Assembly (NCBI GenBank): GCA_965112735.1
Contig: OZ218965.1
Span: forward strand, 310,001 to 374,000
Source of the DNA: Phaeosaccion multiseriatum
Lineage: Eukaryota > Ochrophyta, other classes
DNA length: 64,000 bases
Direction of reading: 5' to 3'
Below are positions 45,800 to 54,866 of this stretch, piece after piece. A model generated the notes under the pieces. It did not search any database and was not told the DNA's origin. It was given only the letters and a program-made list of their open reading frames with translations. The translations under genes and the position numbers were made by a program. Each line of letters begins with the position of its first letter. Position 1 is the stretch's first letter.

Positions 45800-47169
45800 G
45801 CACACACACACACATACACACACACGCGTACCTGTACGAAGAGCCCTCGAACAATCTCTTGAATCTCCAGGCGGCCTGAGATGCCCTCGATACGGTCGAA
45901 CTTGCCAGCCACTGCAGCGAAGGGCGTGTCCTCTCCCTTCTTCCAGCCAGCAGCCTCCACCAGCTCCTCCGTGCTGAGCTTCTTCACCCCCCCTCCTGCA
46001 GTCTTTCCCTTGCCCTTGCCCTTGGCCTTTCCTGCTGAGGCCTTGGTGCTGCCTGCCATCAGAATCGCGTTCGCACACTTCTTAGACTTCTTACCGTCCT
46101 CCTCCTCTTCCTCCTCCTCATCATCATCCTCCTCCGCCTCCGCCTCCTCCTCCTCCGCCTCCTCCTTCTTCTCCTCCTTCTCCTCCTCGTCCTCCTCCTC
46201 CTCCTTCTCCCCCCCCTCCTCCTCCATGTCCTCCTCCCCCCCCTCCTTCTCCGCCACCACCTCCACCTCCTTCCCATTAACACCTCCGTTAGCAGTGATT
46301 TCTTTGCTTGCCTTGGCCTCAGCGCTACTGCCGCCGGCCTCTTTGGTAGATTTGGCCTTGCCATTGGCCTTACCCCCGCTGTCTTTGGTGGCCTTGGCCT
46401 TGGCATTGGCCTTGTTAAACATGCTCGCTAGAGGTCCAGGTATAATCTTCTCGTCTTCTTCACCAGTCTCCCCCATAGTCACGTCCTCATCCTCGTCGTC
46501 GTCGCTTTCCACCTCCACCACCTTCCTCAACCTCTTCTTCTTCCTCGGAGGAGGGGAAGCGGCGCCACCCTCCTTGTCCTCCTGTTCCTCCTGGTCCTTG
46601 GACGTGTCAATGGCCATTGGCGAAGCCGGAGCACCAGCAGCATCATCATCAGCGCTGCTAGATTTGACCTCGTCCTTACCCTCGGGCTTGTCCTGCTTCT
46701 CTTCTACCGCGGCTGCTACTTCTTGCGCTTTCTTCGCGGGGGCGGGCTTTGACGTTCCTTTGGCTTTGGGCTTGGCCTTGGCCTTGCTCTCGGTCTTGCC
46801 CTTGGTGGAAGCGCCCTTACCAGCACCACGCTTCCCACCTGCAGGCACCTTGGAGTCTGCAGCCGGGGCGGGAGCTGCGCCCTTGCCAACTCCGCCTCCC
46901 CCGAAGAAGGAGCTGAAGGAGGAGGAGGGGAGGAGAGGAGAGGGGGGATTCAAAAAAGGAGCGGCAGCGCGAGAGCCGTAGGGAAGGCCAGGAAAGAATA
47001 AGGAGAAGGCCAAACAGGAAAGGAGGAGATCAATTGAAGCCTGCCAACAGACGCCCGCCATTACGAGCAGCAGCATCAGTGGGGAGAGGAATGAAAGGCA
47101 AGTTGGCGGGAGAGGATCGAGAACCGCGCTGAACCCTTCAACCACATACCGAATGGAGGGCTGTGACAT
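40522..47169 (-). CDS. LIG1: ATP-dependent DNA ligase I
   Basis: Twelve exons: 47169-47150, 46912-45832, 45130-44995, 44826-44636, 44339-43692, 43511-43392, 42993-42811, 42541-42386, 41864-41466, 41252-41112, 40912-40787, 40590-40522; all in phase, 1,089 residues. The enzyme seals nicks, joining Okazaki fragments in the nucleus. The catalytic site is EYKYDGER (nucleotidyl Lys ~725). Other ligase motifs are LRFFSRN, FIIDAEAVAYD, EGIMVKTL, NWIKLKKDY and RGVSIRFPRLLRERPDKSPE. The N-terminus MSQPSIRSFF is a PCNA-binding PIP box (Q3, I6, F9, F10), assembled by splicing a 20-nt first exon to exon 2. A Lys/Glu-rich linker follows (residues 20-300). It is longer than human LIG1 (919 residues), partly through a Glu-rich insertion of about 100 residues inside the N-terminal DNA-binding domain (exon 43692-44339). 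Confidence 0.96.
41338..41462. repeat. CACACG/CACACT repeat in a ligase intron
   Basis: CA-rich tract of alternating ACACGCACAC and ACACTCACAC units in the intron 41465-41253, next to its 5' splice site (sense strand TG-rich). Confidence 0.9.
41965..42345. repeat. (CCCT)n array in a ligase intron
   Basis: About 380 bp of CCCT units with CTCC and CTCG interruptions, in the intron 42385-41865. In the sense strand it is purine-only (GGGA)n. Confidence 0.95.
42716..42810. repeat. (CA)n array directly at a splice donor
   Basis: Nearly 95 bp of pure CA repeat ends exactly at the exon 42811-42993. In the sense strand the exon ends CTTCCAG and the intron is (GT)n from its first base, so the donor site is itself part of the microsatellite. 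Confidence 0.95.
43124..43391. repeat. GCAC/CACGCA-type repeat filling a ligase intron
   Basis: CACGCACGCA and ACACGCATG units, with two near-copies of CACCTGTTTCCCTGCCCACG and CGTACCTGCTTCCCTGCCCA (about 43168 and 43206). They occupy the intron 43391-42994. Confidence 0.85.
45160..45606. repeat. 74-bp tandem repeat, six copies, in a ligase intron
   Basis: Six copies with period exactly 74 bp (TTTCAGAGCAATAGACGGCC begins at 45167, 45241, 45315, 45389, 45463 and 45537). Apart from AGTT/AGGT at one site, they look identical, implying recent expansion or homogenisation. The array lies in the intron 45831-45131. Confidence 0.95.
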
Positions 47170-47368
47170 TCTCACGCAGGCAGGTGCCCCGGATCCACCT
47201 GTCCTGTATATATAAGCAGTCAATCACCCACACAAAGGAGAGGAAAGAGAGGCGCTAGTTAAGGATTTAAAAAATCATGTCCCATGGTTTCCGTTCACTC
47301 ATTGCCGGTACGCGCCTTGCGCGTCCTTGGTGGCCTGCGCATCAAGGCCTGCTTCTCTGCGCAGCCGC
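47170..47368. promoter_or_regulatory. Shared divergent promoter of DNA ligase I and ribonucleotide reductase
   Basis: Only about 199 bp separate the two start codons. A TATATATAAG element is at 47207-47216, about 40 bp from the ligase ATG and 150 bp from the reductase ATG; its orientation as TATA box is plausible for the plus-strand gene. Both products serve DNA synthesis, so joint control is plausible. No E2F-type site was identified with confidence. Confidence 0.55.
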
Positions 47369-47647
47369 ATGCATGTCTCTTGGCGGAGAGTGCTGGGCGC
47401 GAGCTTGAGACACCGAGGCAAGACGGCAAGAAGGCACTCCGCATCGCTGCTGACTGGGCCTCAGGCTTGTGCCTGTCGGTGGACGAGGGAGGGGAAATGG
47501 GTAAGGCAGACAACGGGGGTGGCTTTGCAGCAGCAGCACCGGGGCGTGTCCAGTGCCTCCAACCGGAGACCGCTTTCGTCCGCAGCTCTGATGAGGGAGG
47601 AGCCAGATGCAGAGGAGGACAGCGAGTGGAGAAGTGTGCACGGGCAT

Positions 47648-47678
<31 letters not shown>

Positions 47679-48995
47679 GGCGGCGGAAGCCACACATGTG
47701 GGTCTCGTCGATCGATAGTAGGGATGCTGGCAGTGACGGTTTACTAGGGGTAGATGTGGTGCCTCCAGAGGGGGCAAACGCAGGAGTGACGAGTTTTGCG
47801 CTTGATGGCGACTTTATCGAGGAGTGGCGCCACAAGACGCCGCCTTTTGGCTTCAACGGGCTGGGCGAGCTTGTGTTCCGGCGAACATACGCTCGATTCG
47901 TCGAGGAGGAGGGGGAGGAGGGCGATGAGGCAGACTCGGACCACTTGAGCGGGGAGGACGTGGGGGAAGGCGGCGAGGGAGAGGAGGGGGTGGAGAGGGC
48001 CGGGGGGGGGGCGCAGGGCAAGAGAAAGGAGGAGTGGTTCGAGACGGTGCAGCGCGTTGTGAATGGGACCTTCACCATGCAGAAGGAGTGGGCACACTTC
48101 CGAGGGGACATGGGCTGGGACGAGGAGGAGGCGCAAGCGCTGGCCCAGGAGATGTACAGGAGAATCTTCTTGATGAAGTTCCTGCCTCCGGGCAGAGGCT
48201 TGTGGGCCATGGGCACCAAGATGACCTCCGAAAGGCGCCTGTACGCTGCGCTGAACAACTGCGCCTTCGTGAGCACACAGCACCTGTCCGAGGACCCGGC
48301 GGGCCCCTTCTGCTTCCTGATGGACGCTTCCATGCTAGGGGTGGGGGTGGGCTTTGACACTCTGGGGGCCAACGCCGTGCGGGTGCGTGCGTGTGCTATA
48401 GTGTGGTAGTACCAACGTTGGTACCAACGTCGCACGCTTCCTCTCGATGACTAGTGCTGTTCCTGCTACTGGTATATGCTTTGCTGCCGCTACGGCTGAC
48501 ACACAACCTAACCTTTCACGTCATGTTTCACAGGTACAAGGCGCACTGCCCCCCGGGGAGGAGCGCATCGTGGTGGAGGACTCTCGGGAAGGGTGGCGAG
48601 ACAGCGTACAGGTCTTGCTGGAGGCCCACTTCCTCGGCCGGCCGCTCCCTGTGTTTGACACCTCTCTCGTCCGACCCGCCGGCTCCCCCATCAAGGGCTT
48701 TGGGGGGGTGTCGCAGGGCGCGGAGCCACTGCTCGAGCTGCACGAGGGCATCAAGGCCTGTCTAGGGCCGCTCAAGGGGAAGATGCTCACCGTTACGGCC
48801 CTCGTTGACATCATGAACCTCATCGGCAAGTGCGTTGTGGCGGGCAACGTGCGCAGGACGGCGGAGATTGCCTTCGGAGACTTCGACTCGGACGAGTACA
48901 TCGACCTCAAAGACTACACCAAGAACCCCGGAAGGCAGGCCTTTGGATGGACCAGCAACAACAGCGTGTTCGCAGAGCTGGACATGGACTACAAG

Positions 48996-49054
<59 letters not shown>

Positions 49055-51059
49055 TGTGTTTGTGTGTGTGTTTGTGTGTTGCTGGGGTTGGCGGGGTAGA
49101 CTCTCATCTCTGCTTTTCTCTCTCTATTTCTCGTTGCTTCTCTCCTCCCCTCTCTTTTCCTCTCTCACCCTCTTCCATCTCTCTCTCTGTCTTGTCTCCC
49201 GCCTCCCAATCTCCCTCTCTCCTCCCTCTCTCCCGCACTCCCTGCTTTCTCCTCCCCCCCTCTCTCTCCCTCTCCCTGCCTCCAAGGTGTGCGAGCGCGT
49301 ACAGATCAACGGAGAGCCGGGCTTCGCGTGGCTAGACAACATGCGCAGGTTCGGCCGCATGGGAGACCCTCCTAATGACAAGGACCGTAGAGCCATGGGC
49401 GGCAACCCTTGCTTGGAGCAAACCCTTGAGAGCGGCGAGATCTGCTGCCTTGTGGAGACTTTCCCCTCCAAACACGAATCCAAGGAGGACTTCCTGGAGA
49501 CGTTGTGGTTCGCCTTCCTCTACGCCAAGACCGTCACTCTGGGAGGTACCAAGTGGGGTGCCACCAATGAGGTACGTGTAGAGCTTGGTGGTGGGTTTGG
49601 TGCTTTCCTTTCAGTGTTCAGTGGAACACATATCAAAGCTTCTGTGGTTTGTTTGCTCCTCGCTCCCTGCTTCTGCCCCCCTTTTGTCGCGTAAGTCACT
49701 GAGGCTGGGGCCTCTGCTGTGCCCTCTGCCCTCAGTGGGGATCTTACCCTCACCCTACCCTACCCTACCCTACCCTACCTTACCCCACCCTACCCTACCC
49801 TACCCTACCCTACCTTACCCCACCCACCCTTCCCATGTATGTATTTACGGTAGGTGCTGGCCCGTAACCGCCGCATCGGCTGCAGTATGAGTGGCCTCGC
49901 GCAGTTCGTCACGGCACACGGCCTCGACGAGCTCAGAGAGTGGTGCGACTCCGGCTACAGCGCAGTGCAGGGGGCTGACGAGGGCATCAGTCGAATGATG
50001 GGGGTGCCCAAGTCCATCAAGACGACGTCCATCAAGCCCAGCGGGACTGTGTCGCTGCTGGCAGGGGCTACTCCAGGCATGCACTACCCAGAGGCGAGAT
50101 TCTACCTCCGCCGGGTGCGTATGGCACGCTCGTCGGAGCTGCTGCCGGCCCTTCAGGCTGCGGGCTACGAGGTGCGTTAAGAGACAGGAAGAGACAGGAA
50201 GAGACAGGAAGATACAGGATGGGCAGGAAGAGACAGGATGGGTCAGGAAGAGACAGGAAGAGACAGGAAGAGACAGGAAGAGACAGGAAGAGACAGGAAG
50301 AGACAGGATGGGTCAGGAAGAGACAGGAAGAGACAGGAAGATACAGGATGGGTCGGGGGAGGGGGGAGGTGGCGAGAATAGGCCAAGAAGCAGCCTTTGT
50401 CTTGCCTTTGTTTTCGACTCTGCTCGGACCATGATTGTTTGTTTTGTTGTACGAGGAAACACATATTTCTTGTTGTATTACTTAACCAACAAACGAACAT
50501 GTGTGTGTGTGTGTGTTGTGTGTGTGTGTGTGTGTGTGCTGTGTGTGTGTGTGTGTGTGTATGTGTGTGTGTGTGTGTGTGTGTCGTTTGGATGCCCTTC
50601 TCCCTCCCTCAGATCGCGCCTTGCGCTTCCGCGCCCGAGACCACTGTGGTGGTGGAAGTGCCCGTAGATGCAGGGGAGAACATTAGCACCGCCAAGAGCG
50701 TGAGTATGGACAAGCAGCTGCACTTCGCGGCGTTCTTGCAGCGCCACTGGGCAGACAACCAGGTCAGCTGCACCATCACCTTCGACCCAGAGAGTGAGGG
50801 GCCGTTGCTGGCGGGGGCCTTGGATAAGTATCAGCACAGCCTCAAGGGAGTGAGCTTCCTGCCCAGGATCGAGCACGGGGCCTTCCCTCAGATGCCTTAC
50901 GAAGCCATTGACCGCGCAGAATACGAGCGCCACATGAGCAAAATCACGGCGGTGGACTTCCGCTCGGCGGGCCGCAGTTGGAAGCATACGGAGCAGGCGC
51001 AGCCCGTGGAGAGCGTACCCGACAAGTTCTGCTCCTCGGAGAGGTGTACGCTCTTGTGA
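47369..51059 (+). CDS. Class II (adenosylcobalamin-dependent) ribonucleoside-triphosphate reductase
   Basis: Exons 47369-48382, 48534-48998, 49287-49571, 49854-50171 and 50613-51059 give 842 residues. The enzyme reduces ribonucleotides to deoxyribonucleotides using a B12 cofactor. Residues match the Lactobacillus leichmannii-type monomeric enzyme: NNC (C298, redox partner), NPCLE (C535 thiyl site, E537), C546 eleven residues later, and C-terminal CSSERC (C834/C839), equivalent to C119, C408, E410, C419, C731 and C736. The N-terminal ~120 residues are extra and Arg/Ser-rich (MHVSWRRVLGASLRHRGKTA), like a mitochondrial leader, then Gln/Arg-rich. The start was chosen as the only in-frame ATG near the 5' end; an upstream exon is possible. 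The exon-2 donor is one base off (AAGAAG|TGTGTG). Confidence 0.93.
48999..49080. repeat. (TG)n array directly at a reductase splice donor
   Basis: About 80 bp of TG repeat starts immediately after the last coding codon of exon 2 (AAGAAG). The donor is embedded in the array and lacks a G needed for a canonical in-phase GT. Confidence 0.9.
49745..49835. repeat. (CCCTA)n repeat in a reductase intron
   Basis: About 18 units of TACCC with TTACCCC variants in the intron 49572-49853. It is a pentamer, not the TTTAGGG or TTAGGG telomeric repeat, and provides the pyrimidine-rich end of the intron. Confidence 0.9.
50172..50352. repeat. 10-bp repeat GGAAGAGACA in a reductase intron
   Basis: About 17 copies of AGAGACAGGA with GGATGGGTCA variants, starting at the 5' splice site of the intron 50172-50612. 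A (TG)n array follows at about 50500-50583. Confidence 0.9.
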
Positions 51060-51798
51060 TGGATGCATGTAACGATAACACACTCTCAATCAAAAACCGT
51101 CCTCAAGCTGCCTGTCTATCGCACTCTCAGTCAGTGCATGGGTCGCCGTGCCCCGGCGTGGTATGGTGTGGTGTGCTCGGCTTTCGATGGGCTGCCAATC
51201 AGGGCGTCCGGCAGGCCCCCCTGTGCGCTTCTTCCCCCCAGCCTTGCCGAGCTTGGCTGGGGCGGGTGTGATCTGCCTCTAGCGAAGCGTAGCGAATGCG
51301 GCACTCCCGCGTCTCTCCTCGCGTGGGTGCGTGCGTGCGTCCGTGCGTGCGTGCGTGCTTACCCTTTGCGGCCGACGGGCACCCATGTCACACGCCCACC
51401 CCTGGGAGACGACGCTCGCTTCGTCACACTCCTCAGCTGTGATGGCATTGCTTCTCGCCTGGGAGATGGGCAGTACGCCATGGCTCGAGCAGCTGCCTGA
51501 ACTCTGGGTCTCCAAGGCGTGAAGCAACGCCATCACAGCTGAGGAGGGTGACGAAGCGAGCGTCGTCTCCGGCTGGCTGGCTCCCTTCGTTCCCTCACAC
51601 AGACAGGGCGCGATCCTCGCGACGCCACAGCTGCTTAGTCGGGCTTTAGCGCCCTGGTGTGAGCCGCCCACAATACTGTTATCCATGGCGCCCTGTCTCA
51701 GTGCCCCGCGACGCTTTCCAGCAAGTAAGCCAGGCGCTTTGCTAGAGGCGACTAACTCATTGAAGCGTCCAGTATTGGAAAATAGGAGCAGCCGTGCA
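51060..51798. other. Intergenic, convergent 3' flanks, with a long hairpin
   Basis: It lies between the stop codons of the reductase (plus) and the SNARE (minus). It contains a GCGTGCGT tract (51328-51355) and the inverted repeat described separately. The other open frames show no family resemblance. Confidence 0.5.
51405..51570. repeat. 50-bp inverted repeat (hairpin), 66-bp loop
   Basis: Left arm 51405-51454 and right arm 51521-51570 are reverse complements at 48 of 50 positions, and weaker complementarity continues into the loop (TCGCCTGGGAGA versus the complement of TCTCCAAGGCGT). It could be a foldback element, a recent inverted duplication or the source of a structured RNA. Confidence 0.9.
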
Positions 51799-52236
51799 TC
51801 AAAAGAGTTTGCCGTGGTGCGTAAGCAGGCGGTAGACGCACAACAGGTCAATAGCAGCGAGGCATACGATGATTGCAATCAGAGTTCCCCTCTCCACGAA
51901 GGCCTTCCTTTCCATTTCCCTGAGCGTTTGGCGCGCAGTCTGGCCCGCCATGTGAATGCCCCCGACCTGGTTCGCGGCGAGGGTCAGACAAAGCAAGCAG
52001 TCCCGCAGATGTGAGCGCTTCTAGCCAACCAAGGATCACAATACTCGCACTTGCGTTCCCCACCCACCCACCTTCTCCTGAGCTCCTTGTAGCGAGGCTC
52101 GCTGAGAATGCAGATTTTCTTGAACACCCGCCCCTATCGCTTCCGTTTCGCCAAGCACGGTGAGGGAGTCGTCGATCAGGCGGCGGCCCTCCTTTGAGAC
52201 CGGGACCTGGGGTGAGTTTTCCATCGCTCCGTACAT
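51799..52236 (-). CDS. Short membrin/Bos1-like Qb-SNARE
   Basis: Exons 52236-52072 and 51966-51799, phase 0, give 110 residues. The sequence TEAIGAGVQENLHSQRASLQ, then GAQEKVGGIHMAG and REMERKAF, matches the SNARE motif of the GOSR2/membrin/Bos1 family, including the central-layer Gln of the SQR triplet and the EKRAF-like block before the anchor. The C-terminal helix LIAIIVCLAAIDLLCVYRLL is the tail anchor. Such proteins mediate ER-Golgi vesicle fusion. Family members have about 210 residues; this model lacks the usual N-terminal helical domain. The ATG at 52236 is in frame, but the CACCCCAG just inside could be a true splice acceptor for exons I cannot find in the 350 bp before the neighbouring gene. 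Confidence 0.75.
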
Positions 52237-52587
52237 CCTGAACCCCTATTTGACCTCGCACCACTGCGGAACTTCTCACTCTCCTTCGCGACCTTCTCTA
52301 ACGTCCCTCCCCACCCCGATGATCACCCCCACCCCTCTTATTTTAGATCAATCAACAAACTCACACAAAAAGGGAAAGTCTACACCACCGCCTTTCCATC
52401 TAAATAAAATCCCAGCCAATTTTCTTCTCCTCAAGTACAGTACTTGGGGGAAAAGGAGGTTAATAGGGCTGGCCCGAAGGGCCAGCCAATTAAATTCAAA
52501 TTCCCCCACCTCAACTGGCGACTAGCTAGTGGATGAACAACATGCAAAGAGCTTTGCCCCCCCTTTATTTTCACTTTCTTGGCTTCC
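52237..52587. other. Short spacer between SNARE and AT-hook genes
   Basis: About 350 bp between two minus-strand genes. It contains a perfect short palindrome (GGCTGGCCCGAAGGGCCAGCC, near 52469-52489) that could form a terminator-like hairpin, and AT-richer sequence around it. Confidence 0.5.
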
Positions 52588-54618
52588 CTAAGGCCCAGAA
52601 GTTGCGAATGAACTGCAAAGATCACACCCACAAGCCCCACCATACATCTTGCTGGCGGACTGGCTCTCTGGAATGAGCTCGCCCTTGCGATTGCGCTTCC
52701 TGGGCCGCTTCTCGGTATCGGGCACGGCGCAAGTCTTCTTCTTCCCTGCGTGCACGCTCACGCCACCCCTCCGAGCCTCCTGATAATGCCCGCACGTCTT
52801 GCACATCTTAAAGGCCCTCTTCCGCCGTGGTTCATCGGGAAGTGTGGCCGGTTGACCACTGGCACCGCTATCAGGCACGCGTCCTCCCTGCGAAGAGAGG
52901 GAAGAGACTTGCTCCCGCAGGGTGCACGCCTCGGCGCTACTCGTAGCCGCAGCCGCAGCAGTTGTTGCTACCAAAGGCACAGGCCCCTCTCTCAGCCGCC
53001 TCTGCTGCTCGAGCTGTCCTGGCGATGGGCACGTCGGCTGTGGCTCTAAGAGGGAGTTGGCGAACTCCTCCCCAGGCGCAGGCCGCCTCAAGTCCCTTCT
53101 CAGCATGGCCCTCTGCTGAAATATCGGCTTCACAGTGGCCTTCGCGTTCATCCTCCTCTTCAGCAGGTCATAGTGCTGGTGCAGATGCGCACTCGTCTTG
53201 CGGAAAACGTTGCTCCACTTGCCCAGTCCTTTCTCTACGTCCTTGCAGCCCTCGTTCCAGTTGCAAGCCCAGCAGTCTAAGTCGATCGCACCATGCTTGA
53301 TGTTCGCGTCGACTCGCTCCTGCACGCTCTTCACGTAGGCCCGCTGCCACGGAGACCACCCTCTGATAGCTTCTTCCTCATCATCCAGGCCGCCACCACG
53401 GCTCCCTGAGGTATTGCGTGTCTGCTGTGCCCGTCTTGAAGCGGAAGAAGTGCTGGCTGCTGCTGTTGCTGCTGTCTCTGCCACGGATACCGCTGCTGCT
53501 GCTGCTGCTGCTGCTGTCTCGGCAGCTGCCTCTGCGGAGCTTTCTGCTGGAGGGACGGAGGGGGGAGGGAGAGAGGGAGCGACATCAATTCCTACGGGCG
53601 TCTTCTACTTCTCTCCTACGCCTCTCTTCCCATGCTCCCTCCCCTCCAAAAAGGAGGCTTTCTCTCTCACCCACCCACCTGCCTGCATGATGAGCTGCGT
53701 GACGTGATGCCTCTCCTGCAGATGCCTGCCCTCGGCGCCAGCCGCAGCTGCTCCCCCTCCTGCTCCCCCTCCTACTGAGCTATGTGCCGGTGTCTCTCTT
53801 GCTGGTGCTTCCTTGGCGCCAGGCGCAGCTGCTCCCCCTCCTACTGAGCTATGTGCCGGTCTCTCTCTTGCTGATGCTTCCTTGGCGCCAGGCGCAGCTG
53901 CTCCCCCTCCTACTGAGCTATCTGCCGGTGTCTCCCTTGCTGATGCTTCCTTGGCGCAAGCAGCAGCTGCTTCGGCGTGTGGGACGGGCGGAGTAGACGT
54001 CTTTGCTGGTGCTACCGATGGCAGTGGAAAGCCCACAACTGTGACCCCTCCCTCCTCAGAGCTACCTGCAAGTACAAATCCCCTCTTGGCCCAACTATCC
54101 CGATTTTTGTCGACCGTTTCCTTGCGTACAGGACCCGGCTTTGCACTTCCCTTCGCGCTCTTGCTCCCTACCGGTCGTCCTCGCCGCCTCTTTACTGCCT
54201 CAGCAGCCTTCTTCGCCTGCGCTGCAGCTCCATTCACCTTGTTGGAAGTGTTCTTGCTCCCTCGCCGACGTCCTAGCCCCCTCTTTTCCTTCGCAGGTGG
54301 AGCTACAGCAGAAGCAGCAGCAGGATCAGCAGCGACAGCAGCAGCAAAACCAGCAGTGCGTGCGATGTAGGGGTTAAAAGGCCTTCGTGCTGCTGCTAAT
54401 ACTGATGCTGATGCTGTCACCGATGATACCGCTGCTGCGACGGGTGCTGGTGGGGCTCTAGAGCCCTCTAAAGCATGCATTGCTTCATGCTCCTCTGTGC
54501 TTAGTCTGCTCTTTTCAACATCCTCATCCGCAAGAGGACTGTCCCTGTCGCGGCTTTCAAGGGTACCACCAGAGGTATCTGGCTCTTGGCCTTCTACTTC
54601 GGCCTCCATGCCTCTCAT
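52588..54618 (-). CDS. AT-hook protein with a Cys/His cluster
   Basis: Exons 54618-53679 and 53546-52588 (phase 1) give 632 residues. An AT-hook core (RRRGRPVGSK, about residues 145-155) and a second basic patch (GLGRRRGSKN) predict minor-groove DNA binding. Residues ~215-300 contain three imperfect copies of AKEASARETPADSSVGGG. The second exon holds a conserved-looking region (WSPWQRAYVKSVQERVDANI; DLDCWACNWNEGCKDVEKGL; WSNVFRKTSAHLHQHYDLLK) and a C-terminal Cys/His group (CKTCGHYQE...H...C) followed by RPRKRNRKGEL and CGCDLC. It is probably nuclear; regulator or domesticated transposase are both possible. No family is recognised. Confidence 0.7.
53775..53960 (-). repeat. In-frame 72-bp coding repeat, three copies
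   Basis: GGCGCCAGGCGCAGCTGCTC plus CCCCTCCTACTGAGCTATGT and flanking sequence repeat with a 72-bp period, encoding AKEASARETPADSSVGGGAA-type units in the AT-hook protein. Confidence 0.85.
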
Positions 54619-54866
54619 CTCTCAAGGTAGCGTCTAGGAGGCCGTCCTCATTGCCGTGTAGTTTGAACGACCAGGGGGAACGAGAATCATGGGGCCGAAA
54701 TTGAAATTGAAATTGAAATTAAAGCCTTTGAACAACATTTTTCGAACAACCCATTTTTCCCGCGTCCCTTGGGTTATTCAAAAAGAAGCTGGCTCTACAT
54801 TTTTTCGTCCACCTTGCTTGAAGAACAACGCGTGGTGCTAGTATCAGAGAAAGGCAAAGGAACACC

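Noticed and set aside
49745-49835. Interstitial telomere
   Set aside because: The unit is the pentamer TACCC, not a TTAGGG or TTTAGGG repeat, and it sits inside a reductase intron.
51279-51878. Minus-strand frame of 199 codons overlapping the hairpin
   Set aside because: It overlaps the SNARE terminal exon in a different frame and runs through the inverted repeat; no domain is recognisable.
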